Shown: one piece after another, positions 38,015 through 45,818 of the stretch
Layout of the letters: every line of letters starts with the position of its first letter
Numbering within the stretch: the stretch's first letter is position 1
Notes under the pieces: model-generated
Databases searched by the model: none
Seen by the model: only the letters and a program-made list of their open reading frames with translations
Told to the model about the DNA's origin: nothing
IMG/VR virus record: IMGVR_UViG_3300038629_000184
Span: 1-48,353 of that record
Source of the DNA: a virus
Strand: one strand, 5' to 3'
DNA: 48,353 nt
Program-made: the position numbers and the translations under genes

Positions 38015-38373
38015 TAGGCAACGAAGACCAACCCACTGAGTTCGACTGGCTGGAGTGGCATTACGCAGAACCGAACGACCCCCTCCACGATTCGGGGTTT
38101 CGGTACCTGAGTGTGGTGGGAGTAGTCGGTGACGTGAAGCACCATCTGGGTTCATCGGCAGATCACATCCAGGTCTATGGGGGCGTCAACATGGACGTAA
38201 CCATGCAAGGTGTGATGCGGATCATGCCCAACACCGGCAAATTGAGGATGTTGATCCCCGGCTTCATGATGTCGGATGCCCTGTTCGTCACCACTGAACC
38301 AGACCGAGATGCCGCCCTCATCGAAACCATGGGTCGAGTAGGAAAAGGAGACAGCGATGTCGGACAACTATGA
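38011..38373 (+). CDS. Early protein, 120 aa
   Basis: 120 residues; the start MIGNEDQPTEFDWLEWHYAE is fixed by ATGA. Beta-rich centre (YLSVVGVVGDVKHHLG, then VYGGVNMDVTMQGVMRIM). Not recognised. Overlaps the next gene by 17 bases. Confidence 0.65.
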   Translation: MIGNEDQPTEFDWLEWHYAEPNDPLHDSGFRYLSVVGVVGDVKHHLGSSADHIQVYGGVNMDVTMQGVMRIMPNTGKLRMLIPGFMMSDALFVTTEPDRDAALIETMGRVGKGDSDVGQL

Positions 38374-38668
38374 ATTGAGCGCAGAGACCAGAGACGTGGA
38401 GGATGTTCTCCTGCTGAGGGACCACCCGGCTATGGGGTGGGGCATCCCCTTTTCGAGCGACGATGATGAGGCGTACTCAGGCCCAACGTTCTACGCCCTG
38501 GCCCTACAAGCGGTGAACATGGAGAAGTTCATGAAGCAGGAGGGTTGGGAGAAAGCGATGGCCCTGCCTTCAACTCGATACGTCTTTCTCATGGAGAGGG
38601 AGGAAGTCGAGGCGCTACACGGGGTCGTCAACAAGGTGTGGAAGGACATCCAGGATGCGGAAAACTGA
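38357..38668 (+). CDS. Early protein, 103 aa
   Basis: 103 residues, acidic and helical (RDVEDVLLLRDHPAMGWG, then VEALHGVVNKVWKDIQDAEN). AAAGGAG precedes the ATG. Not recognised. Overlaps the next gene by 14 bases. Confidence 0.65.
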   Translation: MSDNYELSAETRDVEDVLLLRDHPAMGWGIPFSSDDDEAYSGPTFYALALQAVNMEKFMKQEGWEKAMALPSTRYVFLMEREEVEALHGVVNKVWKDIQDAEN

Positions 38669-38855
38669 TGCCGGGTACGAAAAACGAGAACGAGAACGAA
38701 GGAGGCTCTCGAAAGAGAGGCGACTACGAAGGGAGGCCACGGTGGAGAAGGAACAGAACAAGTACAAGGGTCGTGGTGCCCTCAAGTGTGGACTCTGCGG
38801 AAAGTCCACCACCAAACATCCTGTTGGGACCTGGTGTGAGAAAATGAAACCATGA
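38655..38855 (+). CDS. Very basic zinc-hook protein, 66 aa
   Basis: 66 residues. The first 35 are extremely rich in Arg/Lys/Glu (YEKRERERRRLSKERRLRRE), a long charged helix. The end holds CGLCGK and WCEK with a His between them, a small zinc site. The basic helix suggests RNA or DNA binding. Overlaps both neighbours. Confidence 0.65.
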   Translation: MRKTDAGYEKRERERRRLSKERRLRREATVEKEQNKYKGRGALKCGLCGKSTTKHPVGTWCEKMKP

Positions 38856-39208
38856 CCGAGTACTACTTCGTCACAACCGAAGACCCCGATGACATCAACA
38901 TGGTGGCAGGGTTGGTCAAGCTCGGGGTGCTGGAGAAGGATGAGAACGCTCACGGTCTCGATTACTGCGACCACGATTACTGCCACGAGGACTGTGTAGA
39001 CCCTGACTACATGCAGGAACGCATCACCGAGGAGAGGGATGAGGTCGCAGAAGAAACGGAGGAGGAGATTCTGGACAACCTAGATGAGTACGCCTCGGCC
39101 ACAGTCGAGTTGAAGGATGCCGGATGTGGATGTCACACAACGTTTACAACCATTGAGGCCAAGAGCGGTGAGTACTACCTCATCCACACCGACAGGGGCA
39201 GCCGATGA
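38852..39208 (+). CDS. Acidic metal-site protein, 118 aa
   Basis: 118 residues. A dense metal-like cluster YCDHDYCHEDCVDPDYM near 38-54 and a second GCGCH near 90 lie on either side of a very acidic helix (EERDEVAEETEEEILDNL). Not recognised. Coupled to the next gene by ATGA. Confidence 0.65.
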   Translation: MTEYYFVTTEDPDDINMVAGLVKLGVLEKDENAHGLDYCDHDYCHEDCVDPDYMQERITEERDEVAEETEEEILDNLDEYASATVELKDAGCGCHTTFTTIEAKSGEYYLIHTDRGSR

Positions 39209-39492
39209 AACCCTACCTGCAACTCGCCGAGGATGCGAGCAAGGAAGACGATGAGATGGTGCGTGCCCTCATTAGGATGGGGATCCTCGTGGAAGCGTAT
39301 CTACCGAGTGAATCGTCTTTAGGTTTGACCCCGGAAGGAAATGCGATCGCTCAATGGCGGTTGTTCACCCCCAAAGAGGATGAAATCGACCCAATAGAAA
39401 AGGCATTGGGATTCCAGTCTCTCTATAAAGGGATGAACAAGTCAGCCCCTTCCCGCCTACCACCAGGGACGTATGACCTGTACCCGGTATGA
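39205..39492 (+). CDS. Early-strand protein, 95 aa
   Basis: 95 residues with a helical start (MVRALIRMGILVEAYLPS) whose pattern echoes the start of the preceding protein (MVAGLVKLGVLEKDE). The rest is Pro-rich. Not recognised. Overlaps the last early gene by ATGA. Confidence 0.6.
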   Translation: MKPYLQLAEDASKEDDEMVRALIRMGILVEAYLPSESSLGLTPEGNAIAQWRLFTPKEDEIDPIEKALGFQSLYKGMNKSAPSRLPPGTYDLYPV

Positions 39493-39662
39493 AGAACCCA
39501 ACCGTGATATGCGAATGCTGCCTGGTCACTCTCCTTGACGGGAGGGTGACCAGGATTTGCAACGAATGCTTCCATGCTCTGCGTGCCATCAGCGGCTATC
39601 TCTACTGCACGGCTCACAACTCGAAGCGCATGGATTCGCCTAGTTCTCGCTCGCCGGGGTGA
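39489..39662 (+). CDS. Last plus-strand gene, zinc-ribbon peptide, 57 aa
   Basis: 57 residues, too short for usual cut-offs: MKNPTVICECCLVTLLDG, then RICNECFHALR and YLYC. Two CxxC pairs (CECC at 8-11 and CNEC at 24-27) make a zinc ribbon. The start overlaps the previous stop (ATGA). Its last 23 bases overlap the end of the holin gene on the other strand. A 14-bp hairpin lies inside its coding sequence. Confidence 0.6.
   Translation: MKNPTVICECCLVTLLDGRVTRICNECFHALRAISGYLYCTAHNSKRMDSPSSRSPG
39521..39554. terminator. Hairpin at the meeting point of early and late transcription
   Basis: CCTGGTCACTCTCC (39521-39534) pairs with GGAGGGTGACCAGG (39541-39554): 14 bp with one G-U pair and a 6-base loop. 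It works on either strand. No T-run on either side. Its position between converging units makes a two-way terminator or pause site likely. Confidence 0.6.
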
Positions 39663-39840
39663 TCCACCCAGCAATGAACGCAAGGAGTGTGGTGACGGCG
39701 GTGCCGACCTCGGCAGAAGGATGAATGTCCCACGCTTCGCCGAGCACGTAGAAGCCGACGAGGGTGAGGGCACCGGCGAGGGTGGATGCTCCGACCTTGC
39801 GTACCGGTACGGCTGCCTGGACTGTTTCTTTCACGGTCAT
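39640..39840 (-). CDS. Holin (probable), 66 aa
   Basis: 66 residues. Two hydrophobic spans (ASTLAGALTLVGFYVLGEAW and VGTAVTTLLAFIAGWITP) separated by a short loop, a short charged start and a polar end. This is the build of small phage holins that open the membrane for the endolysin. It is the last gene of the late unit, two genes after the endolysin. GGAGTGACTC precedes the ATG. Confidence 0.75.
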   Translation of the reverse strand: MTVKETVQAAVPVRKVGASTLAGALTLVGFYVLGEAWDIHPSAEVGTAVTTLLAFIAGWITPASEN

Positions 39841-39843
39841 GAG

Positions 39844-40434
39844 TCACTCCATTTCGATGATGGATACGTCGCTGATAGGGATCAGGCCTCGTGCCTTCGG
39901 GACGATGGAGAGCGGGTCGAACAGGCGGTACACAATCCACGGCCATTCCTGCGCCATCTTCACTTCCAGCGTGTCACCGCCCGAGGGGATGGACTCGGGA
40001 AAGTAGGTGAACTGGAGTTCAAGACTCTTGTTGTTCTGGATAAGACCGACAGCGAACACGAAATCTACATCCACCTGGAACCATCCGGCGTTCGCAATGG
40101 CCTCGGCAGCTACGTCCACAAGGAAGTACCGGGTGGCGTCCTGCCGTACCACGATCTTATCCCCGATCTTCAAGGCTTCGATGGCCGTGGTCTGGTCACC
40201 GGCTACGTTGTCCGTCGAGGAAATCGACAGTTGCGTGACGAGCGTCGGATCGACGTTGTTCCACCGCATCAGTCCGGTGCCGGGATCCACGGTGGTGTCG
40301 AAGCTGAGCGGGTTCGACGACGTATACGGCAACGTCGCTTCGGTCTTGTCTCCGACCTGAGAGATGAACTCGATGCGTTTGACTTCAAGCCATTTGCCTT
40401 CGGTAGACCACGAAGCCTCGGAAATGATCGGCAT
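39844..40434 (-). CDS. Fibre-type domain protein, 196 aa, paralogue of the nozzle C-terminus
   Basis: 196 residues. Residues 35-145 repeat the C-terminal domain of the 803-aa protein: YTSSNPLSFDTTVDPGTGLM, then RWNNVDPTLVTQLSISSTD, against YTASSPFEHDTALDPTTGLL and NWNNVDPSLVTQLAASSTD there. The motif WNN.DP..VTQL..S.TD belongs to a beta module common in phage tail and fibre proteins. It lies between endolysin and holin. Likely a surface or adhesion protein, or a chaperone for the nozzle; the duplication is direct, the role inferred. Confidence 0.75.
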   Translation of the reverse strand: MPIISEASWSTEGKWLEVKRIEFISQVGDKTEATLPYTSSNPLSFDTTVDPGTGLMRWNNVDPTLVTQLSISSTDNVAGDQTTAIEALKIGDKIVVRQDATRYFLVDVAAEAIANAGWFQVDVDFVFAVGLIQNNKSLELQFTYFPESIPSGGDTLEVKMAQEWPWIVYRLFDPLSIVPKARGLIPISDVSIIEME

Positions 40435-40437
40435 TGG

Positions 40438-41451
40438 TTAGGCGACTCCTCCGGTACGGCCACCAAGGATGTGCTCATGCGGTTGCAGATCGCCGCCGCC
40501 ATCTCCACCAAAGGCAACCTCTTGGAGTTTGTAGTAGGACTGCCCACCAACGCTCTTGCCGGTCTGAGAGTGGGCATCGGAGAACACCTGCCGAACCGCT
40601 GCCACGGTGGCCGATCCGTACTTGCCATCGGTGGTGAGTTTCGGGGTCACGTTCGGGTGAGCGTTGAGTAGGCGCTGCACTACCGACACGTCGGAGCGTT
40701 TCGCCGACTTGTCTCCCATTCCATCGCCTTCATTGACTGGTAGGAACACGTCATCCTCCTCTGGTTCGGGTACCGGAGGCGTGGTACCGCTCCCGATCTC
40801 GACGATGCGAGTACGCAACGCATTGATCGAGTACCCACCTTGCTTCTGCTTGAAATTGATATCGACCTTACGTCGGGTGCTGGAGCGGTGATCGAGGATA
40901 CGGCCGATGGGCCACCCGAATACGTCCATCGCTGCGGCGTTGATCTGAGCAGCCAACTCCCACACCCCGGCATTGAGCAACGACCCGTCGCCACGATGGA
41001 CGATCTCCATGCCGATGCCGTGCTTGTTGGCGTATCCGTCATCGCTGCCGCTCGGCTGGTTGGGAGCCACGATATCACGCCACACATACCGTTCATACAC
41101 GGTGCGGTCACACGCCCCGTTGCCGTAGTTCGCAGCCCATCGGACAGCGAACGCAGCTTCTGGGGTGCCGCTCCCCGTGGAGTAGTAGCGTGAGGTACCG
41201 GGCCGGGACAGCCCGAGCCAGACATTGGCCTTCGACTGACCCTTCGAGTTCTTGACGTTCGGGGTGTACTCCGAGGTTGCGGTGTGGTGGTTGATGAAGC
41301 AGTTCGGCGGGTTGGACTGCCGCCCCGACCCGGACCACTCACCTTCACGACGAAACCAGTACCCGTTCTGCCAAGAGGAGAACCCCGACAAGGCTTTGAC
41401 GTTGAGGCCCCGGCGTCTGCATTCGAGGTAGAGGTCGTATACGTCTGCCAT
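40438..41451 (-). CDS. Endolysin: N-acetylmuramoyl-L-alanine amidase with wall-binding domain
   Basis: 337 residues from ATG 41451, which overlaps the previous stop (TGATG). Amidase_2 domain at about 45-215: zinc ligands in NHHTAT (H55/H56) and in LDHRSSTRRKVDI (H188, D197). Residues 220-240 are a Pro/Glu linker. The C-terminal part (about 250-312) is a peptidoglycan-binding domain (VVQRLLNAHPNVTPKLTTDG then YGSATVAAVRQVF). The enzyme cuts the bond between muramic acid and the stem peptide at lysis. No signal peptide, so it depends on the nearby holin. Confidence 0.9.
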   Translation of the reverse strand: MADVYDLYLECRRRGLNVKALSGFSSWQNGYWFRREGEWSGSGRQSNPPNCFINHHTATSEYTPNVKNSKGQSKANVWLGLSRPGTSRYYSTGSGTPEAAFAVRWAANYGNGACDRTVYERYVWRDIVAPNQPSGSDDGYANKHGIGMEIVHRGDGSLLNAGVWELAAQINAAAMDVFGWPIGRILDHRSSTRRKVDINFKQKQGGYSINALRTRIVEIGSGTTPPVPEPEEDDVFLPVNEGDGMGDKSAKRSDVSVVQRLLNAHPNVTPKLTTDGKYGSATVAAVRQVFSDAHSQTGKSVGGQSYYKLQEVAFGGDGGGDLQPHEHILGGRTGGVA

Positions 41452-41612
41452 CAGTGAACCTCCATCCGTAGGTTGCACTCCCAGCACTCCAGGTGGTACT
41501 CCTTCGGTCCGATGTACCACCGACGCCGATAAGTCAACTGGTAGGCGTGGTCGTCACCGTTCTCACATGGCGGAACGTGGCCGACATTGAGATGGATGAT
41601 CCTGGCTTCCAT
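41451..41612 (-). CDS. Small Cys-rich protein before endolysin, 53 aa
   Basis: 53 residues, too short for usual cut-offs: MEARIIHLNVGHVPPCENGD, then YHLECWECNLRMEVH. CENG and CWEC give a likely zinc site with nearby His. Start and stop overlap both neighbours (TGATG pattern), strong evidence that it is translated. It may be a small tail or lysis accessory protein. Confidence 0.65.
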   Translation of the reverse strand: MEARIIHLNVGHVPPCENGDDHAYQLTYRRRWYIGPKEYHLECWECNLRMEVH

Positions 41613-41812
41613 CAGTTCAACCTATCGCCGGATTCGGTCGATGTGGTGATCTGTTCCGGTGAACCCATGTCCTCGTAGTCCTCCCGATACATCGAATGAG
41701 TGCGTCCGTCGCTACGGAACACCCTCACCTCACGACGTTCACCTTCTTCGTCCGTGACGATGATCTGGTGCTCTCGTTGCCACACGGTGCGTTGTCGGGT
41801 CAAGGCGCTCAT
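41612..41812 (-). CDS. Small charged protein, 66 aa
   Basis: 66 residues from ATG 41812 (MSALTRQRTVWQREHQIIVT), overlapping the previous stop as TGATG. Beta strand-rich front, polar tail. Not recognised. One of four short genes between fibre and endolysin. Confidence 0.65.
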   Translation of the reverse strand: MSALTRQRTVWQREHQIIVTDEEGERREVRVFRSDGRTHSMYREDYEDMGSPEQITTSTESGDRLN

Positions 41813-42000
41813 CAAATATCATCCTCGTATTCCTGGTCGGGGGCGTCGTCCTTGGCGAACTCGTCCTCGATGGTGTCCGGCTCGCCCTCTACCTCGGCGG
41901 TGGAGAGGGCTTTCTCCGATGGTTGAGTGAGGTCGGGATCGAGGTTGACCTGCATCGGCTTCTCGGGTACGTCGGTGGGTTGTGGTTCTCTCCATGTCAT
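41812..42000 (-). CDS. Small acidic protein, 62 aa
   Basis: 62 residues, acidic and Pro-rich, mostly disordered (MTWREPQPTDVPEKPMQVNL, ending DAPDQEYEDDI). The ATGA overlap with the coiled-coil gene supports it. Possibly a fibre assembly factor; not recognised. Confidence 0.65.
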   Translation of the reverse strand: MTWREPQPTDVPEKPMQVNLDPDLTQPSEKALSTAEVEGEPDTIEDEFAKDDAPDQEYEDDI

Positions 42001-42212
42001 GCTGTGATCTCCGCTTTCGCTACCTCGTCGGTCACGTCCTCGACGGCCGACAACTCCATCTGAGCCTTGGTGGTCACGTCCTGAGCGATGGTCAACTGTT
42101 GTCGTAACTGCGCTACCGCTGCGGTGAGTTGCACGTTCTCGTTGGTGAGTTGAGCGATCTTCTGTTGCTGCGCTTCGATGAGTGCCATCGGTTCGAGTTC
42201 GAACGGTTCCAT
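41997..42212 (-). CDS. Small coiled-coil protein, 71 aa
   Basis: 71 residues forming an almost continuous heptad repeat (LIEAQQQKIAQLTNENVQLT, then AVAQLRQQLTIAQ), a coiled coil. CAAGGAGGAACC before the ATG is a strong ribosome site. It directly follows the fibre gene, so it may trimerise with it or assist folding. Not otherwise recognised. Confidence 0.7.
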   Translation of the reverse strand: MEPFELEPMALIEAQQQKIAQLTNENVQLTAAVAQLRQQLTIAQDVTTKAQMELSAVEDVTDEVAKAEITA

Positions 42213-42228
42213 GTGGTTCCTCCTTGTT

Positions 42229-43398
42229 TCAGAGACTAGCGACTTTCGTCCACGCTGAGGTGAGACGTTTCAAGTAGATGCCGTCGCCTTCGACCACAGC
42301 CATGTCGCCCTTGTTGCCGGAGCCTCCGGCTGGAACTCCTGTTGTCCACCACATGTTTCGCAAAGTCGGACCTTCAGTAGAATCTTTGTTGTTGACCTGA
42401 CGGGCGATGACCTGCCCACTCGGTTGACACCACAAGGACTCTATTCCCGCTGAAGCGAAGGTGTTGATGCGAATGCCAACTTGTTGTGAGTCGCTCCCTC
42501 TCCACGTCTTGATCTGCGCCTCTCGACCCGGTACGTCAGCGACGAACGAGATGTAGGCATGGTTCGCATTGGCATCCGATTGACCAGATTGGATTCGAAG
42601 AGCTTCGGTACGGCCCACTATGATGCCAAGAACGCCAGTCATTGTGTCTCCGGCCTTCAACACCCGGAGATTATCTTGCGTATTGACCTGATCGACGTTC
42701 GCTGCGTCGGTGCCGTTCCCGGGAGCAAGGTTCGTGATCTCGCTGCCACCCATGTTGATGATCCCGGACATAGTGCCACCGACCAACGGTAGATAGCCGA
42801 GAGTCAACTGGTCGAACTCGACGGCCTCACCCGATGCCGCACCGGCAGCCATCCCGGTGATCTTCTGAGCACCCATCTGGAGATCGCCAGTCATCGGCCG
42901 GGTACCGGCCAAGTCGAGCAGCGTCTTGTCCTGGTCGTCGGTATACAACTTCGTGGCTGCGTCGTCGTTGAGCGTCGGGGTGGCAAGCACCGTGATCTTG
43001 TTGTCACCCATGTTCAGGTCGCCGGTCATCGCCCGGGTACCGTCAAGGAGCAGGAAAGCCGCCTGAGCGGCCTCCAGATCCTCGATATCGGCGAAGATGT
43101 CATCCAACCACTGACCGACCGCCACCGCACGCACCCGAGCACCGGCGAGATGTGCCTGAGCACCGGCAGCAGAACCCTTCAAGCCACGGAAACCGGTGTT
43201 CGGCATCTCCAGGTTCTGTCCGTTGATCGACTCGAACCGGAAGTACTCCCGTTTGGTGGGGTCATCCGGGTCGATGACCAGGTAGCCGGGTGCCGTCAGC
43301 CCCACCGTGGACTCGACCGGGAACGATGTATCCACGTCCGAGATGCCCGACGTGAGACCAACCTCGTAGGCGTTGAGTGAATGAGTTTGTCGGGACAT
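42229..43398 (-). CDS. Tail fibre protein, 389 aa
   Basis: 389 residues from ATG 43398 (MSRQTHSLNAYEVGLTSGIS) with AGGAGTCACG upstream. The N-terminal 95 residues contain a beta module with GFRGLKGSAAGAQAHLAGARV, the RG..GT.A..H..G pattern common to phage tail proteins. Residues 122-260 carry four MTGDL.MG..KIT-type repeats (near 124, 169, 210 and 253), the hallmark of trimeric fibre shafts. The C-terminal 130 residues are a distinct receptor-binding or tip domain. It attaches the phage to the host. Confidence 0.85.
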   Translation of the reverse strand: MSRQTHSLNAYEVGLTSGISDVDTSFPVESTVGLTAPGYLVIDPDDPTKREYFRFESINGQNLEMPNTGFRGLKGSAAGAQAHLAGARVRAVAVGQWLDDIFADIEDLEAAQAAFLLLDGTRAMTGDLNMGDNKITVLATPTLNDDAATKLYTDDQDKTLLDLAGTRPMTGDLQMGAQKITGMAAGAASGEAVEFDQLTLGYLPLVGGTMSGIINMGGSEITNLAPGNGTDAANVDQVNTQDNLRVLKAGDTMTGVLGIIVGRTEALRIQSGQSDANANHAYISFVADVPGREAQIKTWRGSDSQQVGIRINTFASAGIESLWCQPSGQVIARQVNNKDSTEGPTLRNMWWTTGVPAGGSGNKGDMAVVEGDGIYLKRLTSAWTKVASL

Positions 43399-43406
43399 CG
43401 TGACTC

Positions 43407-45818
43407 CTATGCGAATCGAATGGTAGCAAACAAAGTGGCACCTGTGGGAACAGTTCCGGTGGACGAAACGAACGTGACCGGCACCTGCCACCAGCCTCCC
43501 ATGTCAACCGGGGCACCCGACACCGACAACGTGAAGTGGTTGGAACTCACGCTCTGGTCGGCATCAAGAATCTTGATCGAGTCACCGACCTTCACCGAAG
43601 CCCACTGTTCCGGGGACTGCAATCCGTTGGCATCGGTGCTAGACGCCGCCAACTGTGTGACCAACGACGGATCAACGTTGTTCCAGTTGAGCAACCCTGT
43701 TGTCGGATCGAGTGCCGTGTCGTGCTCGAACGGGCTTGATGCTGTGTAGTTGAGCACGAATCCAGTGCGGAAAATCTCGGCAACCACCCCAACGCCCAAC
43801 AGGGATATTCCGAGTTGACCGATACCGAGACCGGCGTTGATGCCGATGCCCGATCCAGCCTGCGTCTTGATCTTTCCCCTCACCTGTACCTGGCACACCC
43901 GCATAACCGAACCACGGTCAGAGATGTACTCGGTAGGTTCTGAAACCTGATCGACGACTCCTGCGATCCACACCGGAGGGTCCAACACGAATACTTCAAG
44001 GGAATCACCGATCAGACCCAAGATGCGTCGATGGGTCTCGTTGCCCCATTCGGCAAGTCGGTACGGCATCCGGCCTGGGGCCGAAATGATGTCCGACACG
44101 TTCACCGGAAGGGTCAACACCAGGTCACGGTGTGCCGGGAAACCACGCACAGCGAACCGAGTCACAGACGGAGAAGACGTGCCGCCCTGCACCGAGAACA
44201 CCTTCACCTGGAGAGCAAGCGATTTCGTCTTGACGCCGATCATCGGCACTTCAATACCAGACTGTGATGGGTTCGATATCTGTGCCGTGAGTGCCCACGA
44301 CGGATGGTCTGGGTCCTGGATCGCTTCGGGGTCGGTGGACCGCCACAACTCGATCTGTTTCCCCGCCGTCTCTAGGTCCTGACCTTCAAGCACGACGGAC
44401 ATCCATGAAATGTCGGTGTTCAACCCGAAGTTGATGTTCGGAGTGATGAGGTATCCCTCGGGCACGAACTTGGTGACATCCTGGCTCATCACGTTGTCGC
44501 CCTGGATGTACCCGGCGATAGAGTCGAACAGAATCAACGCCGTACCATCGGCACCGATCTCGATGATGCGATGCAACCCATCGGTGGTCACGTCATACGC
44601 CCACGCTGTCTCGCCGCCGGTGATTTCTTCAACCATCCAAATGATCCGGTCCCGAGCGGCGGGCATGTTCTTCGTTTTCGACGGTGGCTCGTCGGTACCC
44701 CTCCACACCCGCCGTATCTGCATGTTCCCGACGATGAAGTCGAACTGCTCCGACAGTACCTCAGCGGTGTACGCCCGGACCGCCTGAGCCGTAGCCGACT
44801 CCTGATCGGCAACGGTGAGGATGACAAGCCTTCCGGCTCCGTACCCGATGGACAGCGGCTCTTCACCGGTCGCCACTTGGGTGCGACCCCGGATCGTGAG
44901 CGTCGTATCGGACCCTGCCGTATCGGTTTGCGGCACGTAAGACCGAATCGAACCGTCCGACACGATCCCGACCACAGCGGTACCAGCGTCGAGAAAGCGA
45001 CGGAACCGGCCCTGCGCCGTATCTACCAGGACGAACTCCAGCGCCCACGTTGCCGACCCGCCACCGGTATCGGTCCCGACCGGGGTACCGGACACCAACT
45101 CGGCAGTACCAGACTGAGACGCCACATTGAGACGTTCGGCGAGAATCCTGCCCTTGACCAGCCAGATGTTGGTGAGTGGCCGGGTGTTGTGCCCCGAGCC
45201 GGTCAGGTCGTACACGTCGATGAACATCGAACCGTTCCACGGCTTGAACCACAGATGTCCATCGACGGTGAGCACGTACACGTCGTTGCCCTGAGAGGCC
45301 ACCACCAGGTTGACCTCTACCCCGAAGTCGAACGAATCGACCGGGGTGTTGTCCGACCAGTCGTCGAACCACTCCACCAGGTTCCCCGACGCCACATAGA
45401 TGTACTCCCCGGACACCGCCAGATCCACCGGGGTACTAGCCGGGGTGTAGAACACCTTCTGGGCACGACCGAGACGCATCCGGTACTGCTGCCCCGCATC
45501 TGGGTGGAGGATCGACAGGTTCTTCGAGTCCCAGAATCTGATCTCATCGGACGGTTGCGGCTCACCGGTCTGGGACACCCTCGGGTACCAGTCGAGGCCT
45601 TCACCCCCGGTCAGGTTGTTGCGAGAGAAGGCGTAACCCACGTCGAGGACGTTCTCATGTACCGACCCGACCTGATCGAGACGCTCGGCGAGAGAGTCTT
45701 TGGTCTGAACCATCACCGGGAACTCGGGACCGGCAGCCAACCGATACCACTGTGATCCGATGAGTGCCCCGTAGCCCTGGGCTTTCGGACGTGTCGGAGT
45801 GCCTTGGATCAATACCAT
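43407..45818 (-). CDS. Large tail protein, nozzle-like (tail tubular B type), 803 aa
   Basis: 803 residues, beta-rich throughout with repeated propeller-like blades (PVDLAVSGEYIYVASGNLVE, then LVVASQGNDVYVLTVDGHLW). Length and order after the adaptor-like gene fit the podovirus nozzle (T7 gp12 type) that forms the tail tube end. The last 120 residues (about 43407-43772) are a fibre-type domain duplicated in the 196-aa protein. TAATG overlap with the adaptor gene. The nozzle call comes from size, fold type and order, not from a signature. Confidence 0.65.
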   Translation of the reverse strand: MVLIQGTPTRPKAQGYGALIGSQWYRLAAGPEFPVMVQTKDSLAERLDQVGSVHENVLDVGYAFSRNNLTGGEGLDWYPRVSQTGEPQPSDEIRFWDSKNLSILHPDAGQQYRMRLGRAQKVFYTPASTPVDLAVSGEYIYVASGNLVEWFDDWSDNTPVDSFDFGVEVNLVVASQGNDVYVLTVDGHLWFKPWNGSMFIDVYDLTGSGHNTRPLTNIWLVKGRILAERLNVASQSGTAELVSGTPVGTDTGGGSATWALEFVLVDTAQGRFRRFLDAGTAVVGIVSDGSIRSYVPQTDTAGSDTTLTIRGRTQVATGEEPLSIGYGAGRLVILTVADQESATAQAVRAYTAEVLSEQFDFIVGNMQIRRVWRGTDEPPSKTKNMPAARDRIIWMVEEITGGETAWAYDVTTDGLHRIIEIGADGTALILFDSIAGYIQGDNVMSQDVTKFVPEGYLITPNINFGLNTDISWMSVVLEGQDLETAGKQIELWRSTDPEAIQDPDHPSWALTAQISNPSQSGIEVPMIGVKTKSLALQVKVFSVQGGTSSPSVTRFAVRGFPAHRDLVLTLPVNVSDIISAPGRMPYRLAEWGNETHRRILGLIGDSLEVFVLDPPVWIAGVVDQVSEPTEYISDRGSVMRVCQVQVRGKIKTQAGSGIGINAGLGIGQLGISLLGVGVVAEIFRTGFVLNYTASSPFEHDTALDPTTGLLNWNNVDPSLVTQLAASSTDANGLQSPEQWASVKVGDSIKILDADQSVSSNHFTLSVSGAPVDMGGWWQVPVTFVSSTGTVPTGATLFATIRFA

